Below, piece by piece: positions 38,827-48,334 of a stretch of 64,000 bases of DNA. Source of the stretch: Maritimibacter sp. (GTDB lineage: Bacteria; Pseudomonadota; Alphaproteobacteria; Rhodobacterales; Rhodobacteraceae); the NCBI GenBank assembly GCA_011389895.1, contig JAABTN010000010.1, positions 1 to 64,000 on the forward strand, in the 5' to 3' direction. The translations under genes were made by a program, and so were the position numbers. Position 1 is the stretch's first letter; every line of letters begins with the position of its first letter. Under the pieces are notes generated by a model. The model worked only from the letters and a program-made list of their open reading frames with translations, searched no databases and was not told the origin of the DNA.

Positions 38827-38903
38827 TTTTTCCCGCCACTGGACCCCCGCGTCACGGGCCTTGAAACGCCTGACGAAACGCCGATCTGCGCGCCCCCCGT
38901 GGT

Positions 38904-39869
38904 CTATTCCGCCATGTGGCAGGAAACGCGGGTTTCGCCAATGCGGCGCATCTCGGGGCGTTCGGTGCGGCAGCGATCGACCGCCAGCGGACAGCGTGGG
39001 TGGAAGGTGCAGCCGGAGGGCGGATTGATCGGATCGGGGATTTCGCCCTTGGGCGGGTCGACTTCGCGCCCGAACCCATCCATGCGCGGGGCGGCGTCAA
39101 ACAGCATCCGGGTGTAGGGGTGCTTAGGCGTGGAAAACAGGGTGTCGCGCGGCGCCTCTTCGACAAGGCTTCCCAGATAAAGCACCCCGATCATATCCGC
39201 CACGTGTTGCACCACCGTCAGATCGTGGCTGATGAACAGGTAGGTGAGCCCGAATTCCTCGCGCAGATCGCTCATCAGGTTGAGGACTTGCGCCTGAACG
39301 CTGACATCCAGCGCCGATGTCGGCTCATCGCAGACGATCATCTTGGGCTCCGACGCCAACGCACGTGCGATACACAACCGCTGGCGTTGCCCGCCGGAAA
39401 ACTCGTGCGGGTACTCGTGGGCATCGGCGGCGGACAGGCCGACCTGTTCCAGCAACCGTTCGGCCAAGCCCTCGGTTTCGCCCCCCAGCACCGTTACGGG
39501 TTCCGCGATGATATCGCGCACCCGCCAGCGCGGGTTGAGCGAGGCATAGGGATCTTGAAAGATCATCTGGATATCCGATCGCACCCGCGCGATATCGGCC
39601 GTGTTTTTCGAGGCCGAAAGATCGACACCGTTCACCTCGACCGACCCGCTGGTGGGCGGCACGAGACCGACGATGATCTTGCCAATGGTGGATTTCCCCG
39701 ATCCGCTTTCCCCGACCAGCGCATAGACCGAGTTTTCGGGGACCTCGAAGCTGACATCGGAGACGGCGGTGAGAAACGCCTTGGGTTTGCGTTCGATCAC
39801 CCGGTTCAGCCATGGTTTCGAGACATCGAACACCCGGGTCAGGTTTTTCACCGATATCAGAGCGCTCAT
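38904..39869 (-). CDS. Oligo/dipeptide ABC transporter ATP-binding protein (DppF-like)
   Basis: GESGSGKSTIGKIIVGL, FSGGQRQRLCIARALASEPKMIVCDEPTSALDVSVQAQVLNL, C-terminal CTFHPRCP. Confidence 0.95.
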   Translation of the reverse strand: MSALISVKNLTRVFDVSKPWLNRVIERKPKAFLTAVSDVSFEVPENSVYALVGESGSGKSTIGKIIVGLVPPTSGSVEVNGVDLSASKNTADIARVRSDIQMIFQDPYASLNPRWRVRDIIAEPVTVLGGETEGLAERLLEQVGLSAADAHEYPHEFSGGQRQRLCIARALASEPKMIVCDEPTSALDVSVQAQVLNLMSDLREEFGLTYLFISHDLTVVQHVADMIGVLYLGSLVEEAPRDTLFSTPKHPYTRMLFDAAPRMDGFGREVDPPKGEIPDPINPPSGCTFHPRCPLAVDRCRTERPEMRRIGETRVSCHMAE

Positions 39870-40855
39870 GCCGCCCCCTCTTGTTCATCGTGGCTAAGCG
39901 GGAACCAACAGGCCGCCCGCCCACCGCAGGTCTCGATCGACGGTCCGGGCTCGGCGCGACACGTGTCCTCTGCATAGGCACAGCGCGGGTGAAAGGCGCA
40001 ACCATCGGGCAGCGCTTCAAGCCGTGGCATGGCCCCCGGGATCTGGCGCAACCGGTTGTGCCCAAGGCTGGCCAAGGGGGTCGAGGCCATCAGGCCAGCG
40101 GTATAGGGGTGCGTCGGGTGCGAGACGACATCGCGCACCGGCCCGATCTCGGCCAAACGCCCGGCATACATCACCGCGACCCGGTCGGCAGCTTCCGCGA
40201 TCACGCCCATGTCGTGGGTGACGAGCATCACGGCCACGCCGCGATCCCGGCACAGCCGTTTCAAAAGCGCCACGATCTGGGCTTGCACGCTGACGTCCAG
40301 CGCGGTGGTCGGCTCGTCCGCGATCACCAGCTCGGGTTCGGCGCAGAGCGCAAGCGCGATCACCACCCGCTGGCGCATGCCGCCGGAAAACTCGAACGGA
40401 TAGCTTCCGATACGTTGCCGGGCCGCGGGAATGCCCACTTCGTCCAGCGCGGCCACGGCGCGGTTCAACGCCTCGCTCTCGCTCACGTCCAGATGTTCGC
40501 GGATGGTCTCGGTCAACTGTTCGCCCACGGTCAAAAGCGGGTTGAGAGAGGTGAGCGGGTCTTGAAAAATCATCCCGATCTTGCGGCCCCGCAACCGGCG
40601 CAGCGCCTCGCGCGGGAGGTTGTCGATCCGTTGCCCCGACACGTGGATTTCACCGCCGGTGATGCGGGCGGGGGGGTCGAGAAGGCCGATCACCGCGTTG
40701 CCGGTCATCGATTTGCCCGCGCCGGATTCGCCCACCACCCCGAGAATCTCGCCGGGTGCGATGTCGTAGCTGACTTGGTCCACGGGGCGCAATACGCCAT
40801 TGCGCGTGGGGATTTCGACCACGAGGTCGCGAACGGAAAGGACTGCTGTGTTCAT
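39866..40855 (-). CDS. Oligo/dipeptide ABC transporter ATP-binding protein (DppD-like)
   Basis: GESGAGKSMTGNAVIGLL, FSGGMRQRVVIALALCAEPELVIADEPTTALDV, GCAFHPRCAYA. Confidence 0.95.
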   Translation of the reverse strand: MNTAVLSVRDLVVEIPTRNGVLRPVDQVSYDIAPGEILGVVGESGAGKSMTGNAVIGLLDPPARITGGEIHVSGQRIDNLPREALRRLRGRKIGMIFQDPLTSLNPLLTVGEQLTETIREHLDVSESEALNRAVAALDEVGIPAARQRIGSYPFEFSGGMRQRVVIALALCAEPELVIADEPTTALDVSVQAQIVALLKRLCRDRGVAVMLVTHDMGVIAEAADRVAVMYAGRLAEIGPVRDVVSHPTHPYTAGLMASTPLASLGHNRLRQIPGAMPRLEALPDGCAFHPRCAYAEDTCRAEPGPSIETCGGRAACWFPLSHDEQEGAA

Positions 40856-41805
40856 TTTAACCTTGGGTTCAATGCGTCCCGCAGCCAGTCACCCAGCAGG
40901 TTGACCGACAGTGCGAGCACCAAAAGCGTGCAGGCGGGGAAGAACAGGATCCACCATTCGCCCGAGAACAGGAACCCCTGCCCGATCCGGATCAGGGTGC
41001 CGAGGCTGGGTTGCGTGGGCGGGGCCCCGACGCCAAGAAACGACAGAGTTGCCTCCGCGATGATCGCAAGCGCCAGCGAGATCGTCGCGATCACCAGCAC
41101 CGGGTTGAGGACATTGGGTAGGATATGGCGCACCATGATGGACACCGGGCGACGCCCGATCAGGCGCGCGGCCTGCACGTATTCGCGGTTTTTCTCGACC
41201 ATGGTGGCGCCGCGAACGACCCGCGCGAATTGCACCCAATCGGACAGGCCGATTGCAAGGATCAGCACCCAGATCGCCATGTCGTTGCGGTACTCGGGCG
41301 GGGTGATGCCCTTTGCGATCCCGAAAATCAGCATCGCAACCAGGATCGCGGGAAAGGTCAGCTGCATGTCCGCGATGCGCATGATGATCGTTTCGGTCCA
41401 GCCGCCGATATAGCCCGCAAGAAGGCCAAGCGTCACGCCAAGCACCATTGCCAGCGTCACCGCTGCGAACCCGACGAAGAGCGAAATTCGCATGCCGTAG
41501 AGGATCGTCGAGAACACATCGCGCCCTTGGTCATCGGTGCCGAGTAGGAAAACCTCGCCGGTGAAGGCATTGGGTTCCATCGGCGGCGTGAATCCGTTCA
41601 TCAGGTTCAGGGTTGCGGGATCGAACGGATTGTGCGGCGCGATCAGCGGCGCAAACAGCGCGGACAGCACCATCAGGGTCACCATGCTGGCGGCGACGAC
41701 CGCCACGGGCGCGTGGCGGAAGGAATAGACGAAATCGGACTCCCACACCTTGCGCAGGCGAGAGGGGGCGACCGGTTCGGGCTGTTTCGCCGTGCTGTCA
41801 CTCAT
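40852..41805 (-). CDS. Oligo/dipeptide ABC transporter permease (DppC-like)
   Basis: LLGTDDQGRDVFSTILYGMRISLFVGFAAV; EAA loop. Confidence 0.93.
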   Translation of the reverse strand: MSDSTAKQPEPVAPSRLRKVWESDFVYSFRHAPVAVVAASMVTLMVLSALFAPLIAPHNPFDPATLNLMNGFTPPMEPNAFTGEVFLLGTDDQGRDVFSTILYGMRISLFVGFAAVTLAMVLGVTLGLLAGYIGGWTETIIMRIADMQLTFPAILVAMLIFGIAKGITPPEYRNDMAIWVLILAIGLSDWVQFARVVRGATMVEKNREYVQAARLIGRRPVSIMVRHILPNVLNPVLVIATISLALAIIAEATLSFLGVGAPPTQPSLGTLIRIGQGFLFSGEWWILFFPACTLLVLALSVNLLGDWLRDALNPRLK

Positions 41806-42788
41806 GCCTTGGCCCCCGTGCCCCGATCCAGCCGCAGGCGGGGATCGATGGCGAAATAAAGCAGATCGACGATCAGGTTGATCGCCACGAACATCACCGA
41901 AATCAGCATCAGGTAGGCGGCCATGACCGGGATATCCACGAACTGGATCGCATTGATGAACAAAAGCCCGACACCGGGCCATTGGAACACCGTTTCGGTG
42001 ATGATCGCAAAGGCGATGATGCTGCCCAGTTGCAGGCCAGTCACCGTGATCACCGGCACCATGGTGTTCTTGAGCGCGTGACGGAAATTGACCGAGCGTT
42101 CGCGCAATCCGCGTGCCCGGGCGAAGCGGATGTAATCCTGTCGCAGCACCTCGAGCATCTCGGTGCGCACCAGCCGCATGATCAAGGTCATCTGGTACAG
42201 GCCAAGCGTGATCGACGGCAAGATCAGCGCCTTCAACCCGGATTCGGTCAAGAACCCGGTGGTCCAGCCGCCAAGGCGCACGACCTCACCACGCCCGAAA
42301 CTTGGAAGCCAATTCAATTCGACCGAGAACACGTAGATCAACAGGATCCCGATCAGGAAGGTTGGCAAAGACACCCCGACAAGCGACGAGGTCATGACGA
42401 TGTTGGCCCCGAGGCCACGCCTTCGGATCGCGGTGAAAACCCCAAGCCCGATCCCGCCGATCATGGCCATCAAACCCGACACCGCCGCCAGCTCCAATGT
42501 GGCGGGCGCGCGTTCGAGAAGGATGTCGGCAACCGGGCGGCCCTGCCGGTAGCTCAGCCCGAAATTGCCCTGCACGGCCTGACCGAGAAATTTCCCGTAT
42601 TGCACCGGGAACGGCTGATCGAGGCCCAGCTCGACGCGCAGCCGTTCGATATCGGCCTGCGTGCGTTCCTGGCCCAACATGTTGTCGACAGGATCGCCCA
42701 CGAAGCGGAACATGGAAAAGGCCACAAGGCCCACAACCAGCAACACCAGCACCGATTGCGCCACGCGGCGAATGATATAGGCAAGCAA
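41802..42788 (-). CDS. Oligo/dipeptide ABC transporter permease (DppB-like)
   Basis: MLAYIIRRVAQSVLVLLVVGLVAFSMFRFVGDPV; YIRFARARGLRERSVNFRHALKNTMVPVITVTGLQLG. Confidence 0.94.
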   Translation of the reverse strand: MLAYIIRRVAQSVLVLLVVGLVAFSMFRFVGDPVDNMLGQERTQADIERLRVELGLDQPFPVQYGKFLGQAVQGNFGLSYRQGRPVADILLERAPATLELAAVSGLMAMIGGIGLGVFTAIRRRGLGANIVMTSSLVGVSLPTFLIGILLIYVFSVELNWLPSFGRGEVVRLGGWTTGFLTESGLKALILPSITLGLYQMTLIMRLVRTEMLEVLRQDYIRFARARGLRERSVNFRHALKNTMVPVITVTGLQLGSIIAFAIITETVFQWPGVGLLFINAIQFVDIPVMAAYLMLISVMFVAINLIVDLLYFAIDPRLRLDRGTGAKA

Positions 42789-42851
42789 TAACTCGTCCGA
42801 TCCAGGTTGGAGATTTGGCGCTTAGCGACGGGAAGGAAAGAAGCAGAAAGC

Positions 42852-42883
42852 ATGCGGGCGACAGGCGCACCTGTCGCCCGCAT
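42852..42883 (-). other. Intra-operon hairpin: 14-bp perfect inverted repeat ATGCGGGCGACAGG-CGCA-CCTGTCGCCCGCAT
   Basis: Direct sequence; between the substrate-binding-protein gene and the DppB-like permease. Confidence 0.85.
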
Positions 42884-42892
42884 CTTCTTCAC

Positions 42893-44476
42893 TTAGTTCA
42901 TGGTGAAGAATTTCATCTTCGGATCGTCTTCGGGGCTGACTTCGGTGCCCACGCTCTCGGTCATGCCCCAGTTCAGCACCTGGTGGTGGATGGGCAGGTA
43001 GAGCACATCGTCCTGAACCGTGCTCCAGATGTCCGCGATGGTCGCGTTGCGCTTGTCCAGATCGGTTTCGGAAGCAAGGCTGGCGATCTTTGCGTCAAGC
43101 TCGGCGTTGGAATACCCGGTTGCGTTCCATGTCCCGATCTCGTCGCTGCGCGTGTGCACGAGGAAGTTGAACACGTATTCGGAATCATACGTCGGAACGC
43201 CCCAGCCCAGCATGTAGAAATCGGTTCCGCCGCTGGAAATCAGCGGGAAATGCTGTGCCTTCGGCTTGGCATCGAGATTGACGGTCACGCCGATCTGTCC
43301 AAGCATCCCGACCGCCGCCTGGCAGATCGCCTCGTCGTTGATGTAGCGGTCGTTCGGGCAATCAAGCTGGATCGAGAACCCATCTTCATACCCGGCCTCG
43401 GCCATCAGCGCCTTGCCCGCTTCGACATCGGTCGAGACCGAGCTGTCCATCTCTTCGGTCCAGCCGTTCACGAAGGGCGGGGCGATCATGCCCGCAGGCT
43501 CGCTCTGGCCCCGCATGACGACCTGTTTGATGGCGTCGCGATCAATGGCCATGTTCATGGCGCGGCGCACCCGGATGTCCGCCAGCGGGTTCTCGCCCTC
43601 GACATTGTCGTTCTCGATATCATCCGGTCCAAGGTGCATACCAAAGAAGATGGTGCGGTTCTGCGCCGCAGTCTTGACCACGAGCCCGTCGCTGTCTGCG
43701 ACGCGCTGCAAATCCTGAACCGGGACATCCTGAATGAAATCGACCTCGCCCGACAGCAGGGCTGCCACCCGCGTGGCCGCGTTCTGGATCGGGGTATAGA
43801 TGATCTCGCTCACTTCCATGGGGAATTCGTCCATGCCCCAATAGTCGTCGTTGCGCTCCAGAACGGTGCGCACGTCCGGCTCGCGGCTTACCAGCTTGAA
43901 GGCGCCGGTGCCGTTGGTGTTCGTGGTGGCATAGGTGGTTTCGCCCCCATCGACGTCCTGGACCTTGACCGTGTCATTGGCTTCGGCCCAACCGCTGTCC
44001 ATCATGAACAGGTTGGTCAGGTTCGAGGGCAGGATCGGGTTGGGGCCATCGGTGACGAATTCGACGGTATGGTCATCGACCGCGCGCACCTCGACGATGG
44101 AGCCCAGCAATTCCTTCATGCCGGAATCGTCGGTTTTCGCGCGATTGATCGAGAATACCACATCCTCGGCGGTGAACTCCGCGCCGTCGTGATAGGTCAC
44201 GCCTTGGCGCAGGTTGAACACCCATACGGTCGGGTCATCCTCTTTCGGGGCCCAGTCGGTCGCCAATGCCGCCTGGAACGCGCCCGACATGTCGCGGATG
44301 ATGAGGGGTTCGTAGATCTGGTGCGCCAGCGTGTGGGTCGGCCCTTCGTTCTGCGCGTGGGGATCGAGCGTCAGCGAATCCCCCGCACGCGCCCAACGCA
44401 GGGTTTCTGCATTGGCGCTCAAGGATGTGGAGGCCAACAGCGCCGCCGTTGCGAGTCCTGTGGTAATTTTCATCAT
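42893..44476 (-). CDS. Peptide/nickel-type ABC transporter substrate-binding protein
   Basis: Signal peptide MMKITTGLATAALLASTSLSANA; LRWARAGDSLTLDPHAQNEGPTHTLAHQIYEPL; GVTYHDGAEFTAEDVVFSINRAK. Confidence 0.94.
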   Translation of the reverse strand: MMKITTGLATAALLASTSLSANAETLRWARAGDSLTLDPHAQNEGPTHTLAHQIYEPLIIRDMSGAFQAALATDWAPKEDDPTVWVFNLRQGVTYHDGAEFTAEDVVFSINRAKTDDSGMKELLGSIVEVRAVDDHTVEFVTDGPNPILPSNLTNLFMMDSGWAEANDTVKVQDVDGGETTYATTNTNGTGAFKLVSREPDVRTVLERNDDYWGMDEFPMEVSEIIYTPIQNAATRVAALLSGEVDFIQDVPVQDLQRVADSDGLVVKTAAQNRTIFFGMHLGPDDIENDNVEGENPLADIRVRRAMNMAIDRDAIKQVVMRGQSEPAGMIAPPFVNGWTEEMDSSVSTDVEAGKALMAEAGYEDGFSIQLDCPNDRYINDEAICQAAVGMLGQIGVTVNLDAKPKAQHFPLISSGGTDFYMLGWGVPTYDSEYVFNFLVHTRSDEIGTWNATGYSNAELDAKIASLASETDLDKRNATIADIWSTVQDDVLYLPIHHQVLNWGMTESVGTEVSPEDDPKMKFFTMN

Positions 44477-44657
44477 GTATCTCCCTGATGGCATTTGATT
44501 TTTGCCAAGGTAGCGATGCCGCGCCGTCTTGGCCTTTTATGAGCCGGACATCCGCGGATCGCCGGCTGATTGGTGCATGATTGCGCAGATTCTGCCCACG
44601 GATCAAGCACTGCCACGGTTTTGAAGGCGCGGGAGAGGCGCCTGAATGCCGGTGCCG

Positions 44658-45539
44658 TTACGTCAGCATGTTGCGCGGCTCGGCGATCAGGTTGGTGTAG
44701 TGGGCCAGAAACCGCGCCGCGTCGGCCCCGTTCAGCACCCGGTGGTCGTAGGTGAGATCAAGCGGCACCATCGGCACCGGGCGGGGCGCGTCGTCATCCC
44801 AAAGCGTGACGGTCTCGGTCCGCGTGATGCCCAAGATGGCGACCTCGGGCGGGTTCACGATCGGGGTAAAGGCGGTGCCGCCAATACCGCCAAGGTTGGT
44901 GATCGTCATCGACGCGCCCCCCATTTCATCGGGGCTGATCTTGCGGGCCTGCGCGCGGGCCGCGAGATCGGCGATCTCTGCCGCGATCTGCCAAAGCCCC
45001 TTTTGGTCCGCATCGCGGATCACCGGCACCATCAGGCCATGGGGCGTGTCGACTGCGATCCCGATATGCACGTATTGCTTCAGGTAAAGCGTCTCGCCAT
45101 CCGCCGACAACGAGGCGTTGAAACGGGGAAAGGCGTGCAGGCAGCGGGCGAGGGCGGCGACATGAAAGCTCAGCGCGGTGAGCTTCAGCCCGCGCGCGTC
45201 GGCCTTTGGACGCCACGCCTTGCGCAGCGCTTCGATGGCGGTGACATCGGCGCGGTCGTGATGGGTGACCGCCGGGATCAGCGCTTGTGCTGCGGCAAGG
45301 TTGCGCGCGGCCACCATGGCAAAGCGGCTCATCGGTTCTTCGCTCACCGGTCCGTGTTGGCCGTGGTCGACCTCCCAGAACGAGGTGTCGCTACCGCCAC
45401 CGGCGGGGGCAGGCCCGTTGCCGGTGATGTCCTCGGGCCCGATGGTGGTGCGGCCAAGCCGGTCGGCCAGGGCTTCGATATCCACGCCTTCTTGAAGGGC
45501 AAGGCGGCGGGTCGATGGGCTTGCGTTGATTTCCGTCAT
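44658..45539 (-). CDS. 2-oxoacid dehydrogenase acyltransferase (E2) catalytic-domain protein with N-terminal PSBD-like segment
   Basis: HVAALARCLHAFPRFNASLSADGETLYLKQYVHIGIAVDTPHGLMVPVIRDADQKGL; MTITNLGGIGGTAFTPIVNPPEVAILGI; DHRVLNGADAARFL. Confidence 0.88.
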   Translation of the reverse strand: MTEINASPSTRRLALQEGVDIEALADRLGRTTIGPEDITGNGPAPAGGGSDTSFWEVDHGQHGPVSEEPMSRFAMVAARNLAAAQALIPAVTHHDRADVTAIEALRKAWRPKADARGLKLTALSFHVAALARCLHAFPRFNASLSADGETLYLKQYVHIGIAVDTPHGLMVPVIRDADQKGLWQIAAEIADLAARAQARKISPDEMGGASMTITNLGGIGGTAFTPIVNPPEVAILGITRTETVTLWDDDAPRPVPMVPLDLTYDHRVLNGADAARFLAHYTNLIAEPRNMLT

Positions 45540-45548
45540 GTCTGCCCC

Positions 45549-46973
45549 TTACCAGTTGGCCGAGATATACTGGGTTTCCATGAATTCGAGCATGCCTTCG
45601 TGCCCGCCCTCGCGGCCAAGGCCCGATTGCTTGGTGCCGCCAAAGGGCGCGGCCGGGTCGCTTACCAGACCACGGTTCAACCCGACCATGCCGTAATCCA
45701 AGCGTTCGCACACCTGAAGCGCACGTTTGAAATCGCCCGAGAACACGTAGGCGACCAGCCCGTATTCGGTATCATTGGCCCGCGCGATCGCTTCGCCCTG
45801 ATCCGAGAAGGTCTGAATCGCGGCGACCGGGCCGAAGATCTCGTCATGCACACAGTCGGCGGTTTCGGGCACGCCGGACAACACCGTTGGCGGGTAGAAA
45901 TACCCGGGGCCATCGGGCACCACACCGCCGCATTCCACGGTCGCGCCCTTGGCGACGGCATCGGCGACGAAAGCCGCGACCTTGTCGCGCGTGCCCGCGT
46001 TGACCAAGGGGCCGACATCGACCGAGGGATCGCTGCCGTCCCCGACCTTCAGCGCCGCCATTCGCTCGGCCAACCGCCGGGTGAACTCCTCGGCAATGTC
46101 TTCGTGCACGTAGATGCGGTTCGCCGCCGTGCAGGCTTCGCCAAGATTGCGCATCTTTGCCAGCATCGTGCCTTCGATCGCGACCTCCATATCGGCGTCT
46201 TCAAAGACGACAACCGGGGCATTCCCGCCCAGCTCCATCGCGGGTTTCAGAACCTGGTCCGCCGCGCTTTTCAAAAGCGTGCGCCCCACGCCGGTGGAGC
46301 CGGTGAAGCTGACCACCCGCACGCGCGGATCATGTAGCATATGATCCACCAGCGCGCCGGTTTTGCGGGACGGGAGCACGTTGACCAACCCGGGCGGCAC
46401 CCCAGCCTCTTCCAGCGTCGGCATCAGCGCCAGCATGGTCAGCGGCGTTTCCGAGGCGGGCTTGATGACCACGCCGCACCCCGCCGCAAGCGCCGGGGCG
46501 ATCTTTCGCGTGCCCATGGCCGCCGGGTAATTCCACGGGGTCACCAAAACCGCCAGCCCGGCGGGCTTGTGCTGCACCACGATACGCGCGCCCGAGGCCG
46601 GGGCATGGGTGATCAGCCCATCGGCGCGCACGGCTTCCTCGGCGAACCAGCGAAAGAACTCGGCCGCATAGGTGGCCTCACCAATCGCATCGGCCCGCGC
46701 CTTGCCGTTTTCAAGCGTGATCAGGCGGGCGAAGTCTTCGAGCCGTTCGGTCATCAGCTCCCACGCCCGGCGCAACACTTCGGAGCGTTCGCGCGGAGTG
46801 CGGGCGGCCCAGTCGGCCATGGCGGCCTCGGCGGCATCAAGCGCCGCGTCGGCGTCATTGATCCCGGCGGAGGCGACCGAGGCGAGCACGCTCTCAGTAG
46901 CCGGGTTGATGACATCGAAGCGGTCGGCTGCCGATTGCCATGTGCCGTTGATGTAGAGGTCGGTGAAGTCCAT
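45549..46973 (-). CDS. NAD(P)-dependent aldehyde (succinate-semialdehyde-type) dehydrogenase
   Basis: VTPWNYPAAMGTRKIAPALAAGCGVVIKPA, FTGSTGVGRTL, MELGGNAPVVVFEDAD, catalytic Cys in NLGEACTAANR. Confidence 0.93.
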   Translation of the reverse strand: MDFTDLYINGTWQSAADRFDVINPATESVLASVASAGINDADAALDAAEAAMADWAARTPRERSEVLRRAWELMTERLEDFARLITLENGKARADAIGEATYAAEFFRWFAEEAVRADGLITHAPASGARIVVQHKPAGLAVLVTPWNYPAAMGTRKIAPALAAGCGVVIKPASETPLTMLALMPTLEEAGVPPGLVNVLPSRKTGALVDHMLHDPRVRVVSFTGSTGVGRTLLKSAADQVLKPAMELGGNAPVVVFEDADMEVAIEGTMLAKMRNLGEACTAANRIYVHEDIAEEFTRRLAERMAALKVGDGSDPSVDVGPLVNAGTRDKVAAFVADAVAKGATVECGGVVPDGPGYFYPPTVLSGVPETADCVHDEIFGPVAAIQTFSDQGEAIARANDTEYGLVAYVFSGDFKRALQVCERLDYGMVGLNRGLVSDPAAPFGGTKQSGLGREGGHEGMLEFMETQYISANW

Positions 46974-46984
46974 GTCGCTCTCCG

Positions 46985-48334
46985 TCAAAGCAGGTGCTGG
47001 AGCGGTTGCTCCATGCAATCCGCGAAATTGGTCAAAAGGGTGATGGCGGCGTCCGCGTCCATCTGGTTGGGGCTGGTCTCAAGCGTCAGGGTCAGACCGG
47101 TGTCATCGGACATCACCGTCAGGACCGGATGATCCTCGCCCCCCATGGCGACCGCGCGGATCGACCCGCCGCGCAGGTCGCGCAGGACAAGGTCAGGCGA
47201 GGACGGGGTTTCTTCGGGCGTCGCAGACACTGGTTCGACCCGCGACAGCGCGCGGCCCGGTGGCACGGCAAACTGCCGGGTCTGGCCCAGCCGGGTCACC
47301 GCGACGGTGCAGGGGGCGGGCAGGTTCGCCCCGGCCAGACCGGCCAAAAGCGCGTCGGCGTCGGTCAACCCATGGGCCTCCTTGGCCCAGCCTGCAAAGG
47401 CGGCAAAGCCATCGGTCGCGACCTTCGCGGTCAGGCTGCGGGTGGCGGCCTGTGACCCTGCCTGCGACCCTGCGGCGGTGTCGGGCAGCGCGCGCAGGGA
47501 GTCGAGATCGCGAACGTGGAAGGGTTGCGGATGACCGGCTTTGGCAAGGCGGTTCAGATCCAGTCCCTGTTCACGCGCGATGCGCCGCGCCTTGGGCGAA
47601 GCAAGGATGCGCCCGCCAACCGCCCGGGGCGCGGGGGCGGGTTTGCTCTGTTCCCTCGCAGGCTTTGGGGATGTCTCGGCGGGCGCTGGCGCAGGGTCCG
47701 CCTCGGCCTTGGGCGCGGCAGCGGCGGCGGCCCCGCGTGCGCGTGCGATGGGGGCCTCCGGTTCGCTGTCCCCGATAATGGCGACCGCTTCGCCCACCGG
47801 CACCTCTTCGCCCGCCTCGGCGAGCGTGGCGAGAAGGTATCCGTCCTGCCCTGCGGGCACCTCCATGGTGGATTTATCCGTCTCGACCTCGAACAACAGG
47901 TCATCGACTGCGACCGGGTCACCGGGCGATTTCAACCACGTGACCAGAAGGCCCGAATCCTGCGCCATGCCAAGTTGCGGCATGGTCACCGATGTGCCCT
48001 CAGGCAGGTCGTCTGCCCCGGATGTGGGTGCGGATGCGGGGGGTGTGTCTGATCCGGTGACCGCTGCGGGTGCATCGGGGCCCGCGTCATCCTCGGCGCT
48101 GTCGGAAATGCGCGCGATCACCGCGCCGACTGGCACGTCTTCGCCCTCGGCGGCGGTGACGGCGGTCAGAAACCCGCCCTCCTGCGCCTCGACCTCCATC
48201 GTGGCCTTGTCGGTCTCGACCTCGAACAACGCATCGCCCTTGGTCACCGGGTCCCCCGGGGCCTTGAGCCACGCGACGATCTTGCCCGCGTCCTGCGCCA
48301 TGCCAAGCTGGGGCATCGTCACATCATGCGGCAT
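46985..48334 (-). CDS. Two-lipoyl-domain E2 component with PSBD and an atypical C-terminus
   Basis: Two copies of MPQLGMAQD...WLKxPGDPV...LFEVETDKxTMEV; PSBD-like GGRILASPKARRIAREQGLDLNRLA; no HRxxDG motif in the C-terminal part. Confidence 0.88.
   Translation of the reverse strand: MPHDVTMPQLGMAQDAGKIVAWLKAPGDPVTKGDALFEVETDKATMEVEAQEGGFLTAVTAAEGEDVPVGAVIARISDSAEDDAGPDAPAAVTGSDTPPASAPTSGADDLPEGTSVTMPQLGMAQDSGLLVTWLKSPGDPVAVDDLLFEVETDKSTMEVPAGQDGYLLATLAEAGEEVPVGEAVAIIGDSEPEAPIARARGAAAAAAPKAEADPAPAPAETSPKPAREQSKPAPAPRAVGGRILASPKARRIAREQGLDLNRLAKAGHPQPFHVRDLDSLRALPDTAAGSQAGSQAATRSLTAKVATDGFAAFAGWAKEAHGLTDADALLAGLAGANLPAPCTVAVTRLGQTRQFAVPPGRALSRVEPVSATPEETPSSPDLVLRDLRGGSIRAVAMGGEDHPVLTVMSDDTGLTLTLETSPNQMDADAAITLLTNFADCMEQPLQHLL

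Noticed and set aside
38752-38903. tRNA-Gln as an integration site of a genomic island
   Set aside because: No integrase and no obvious direct repeat of the tRNA 3' end in the flanking sequence I read.
42815-44488. 557-aa plus-strand ORF
   Set aside because: Antisense to the dipeptide-type SBP gene; the SBP has a signal peptide and family motifs.
44646-46337. 563-aa plus-strand ORF
   Set aside because: Antisense to the E2 catalytic and ALDH genes.
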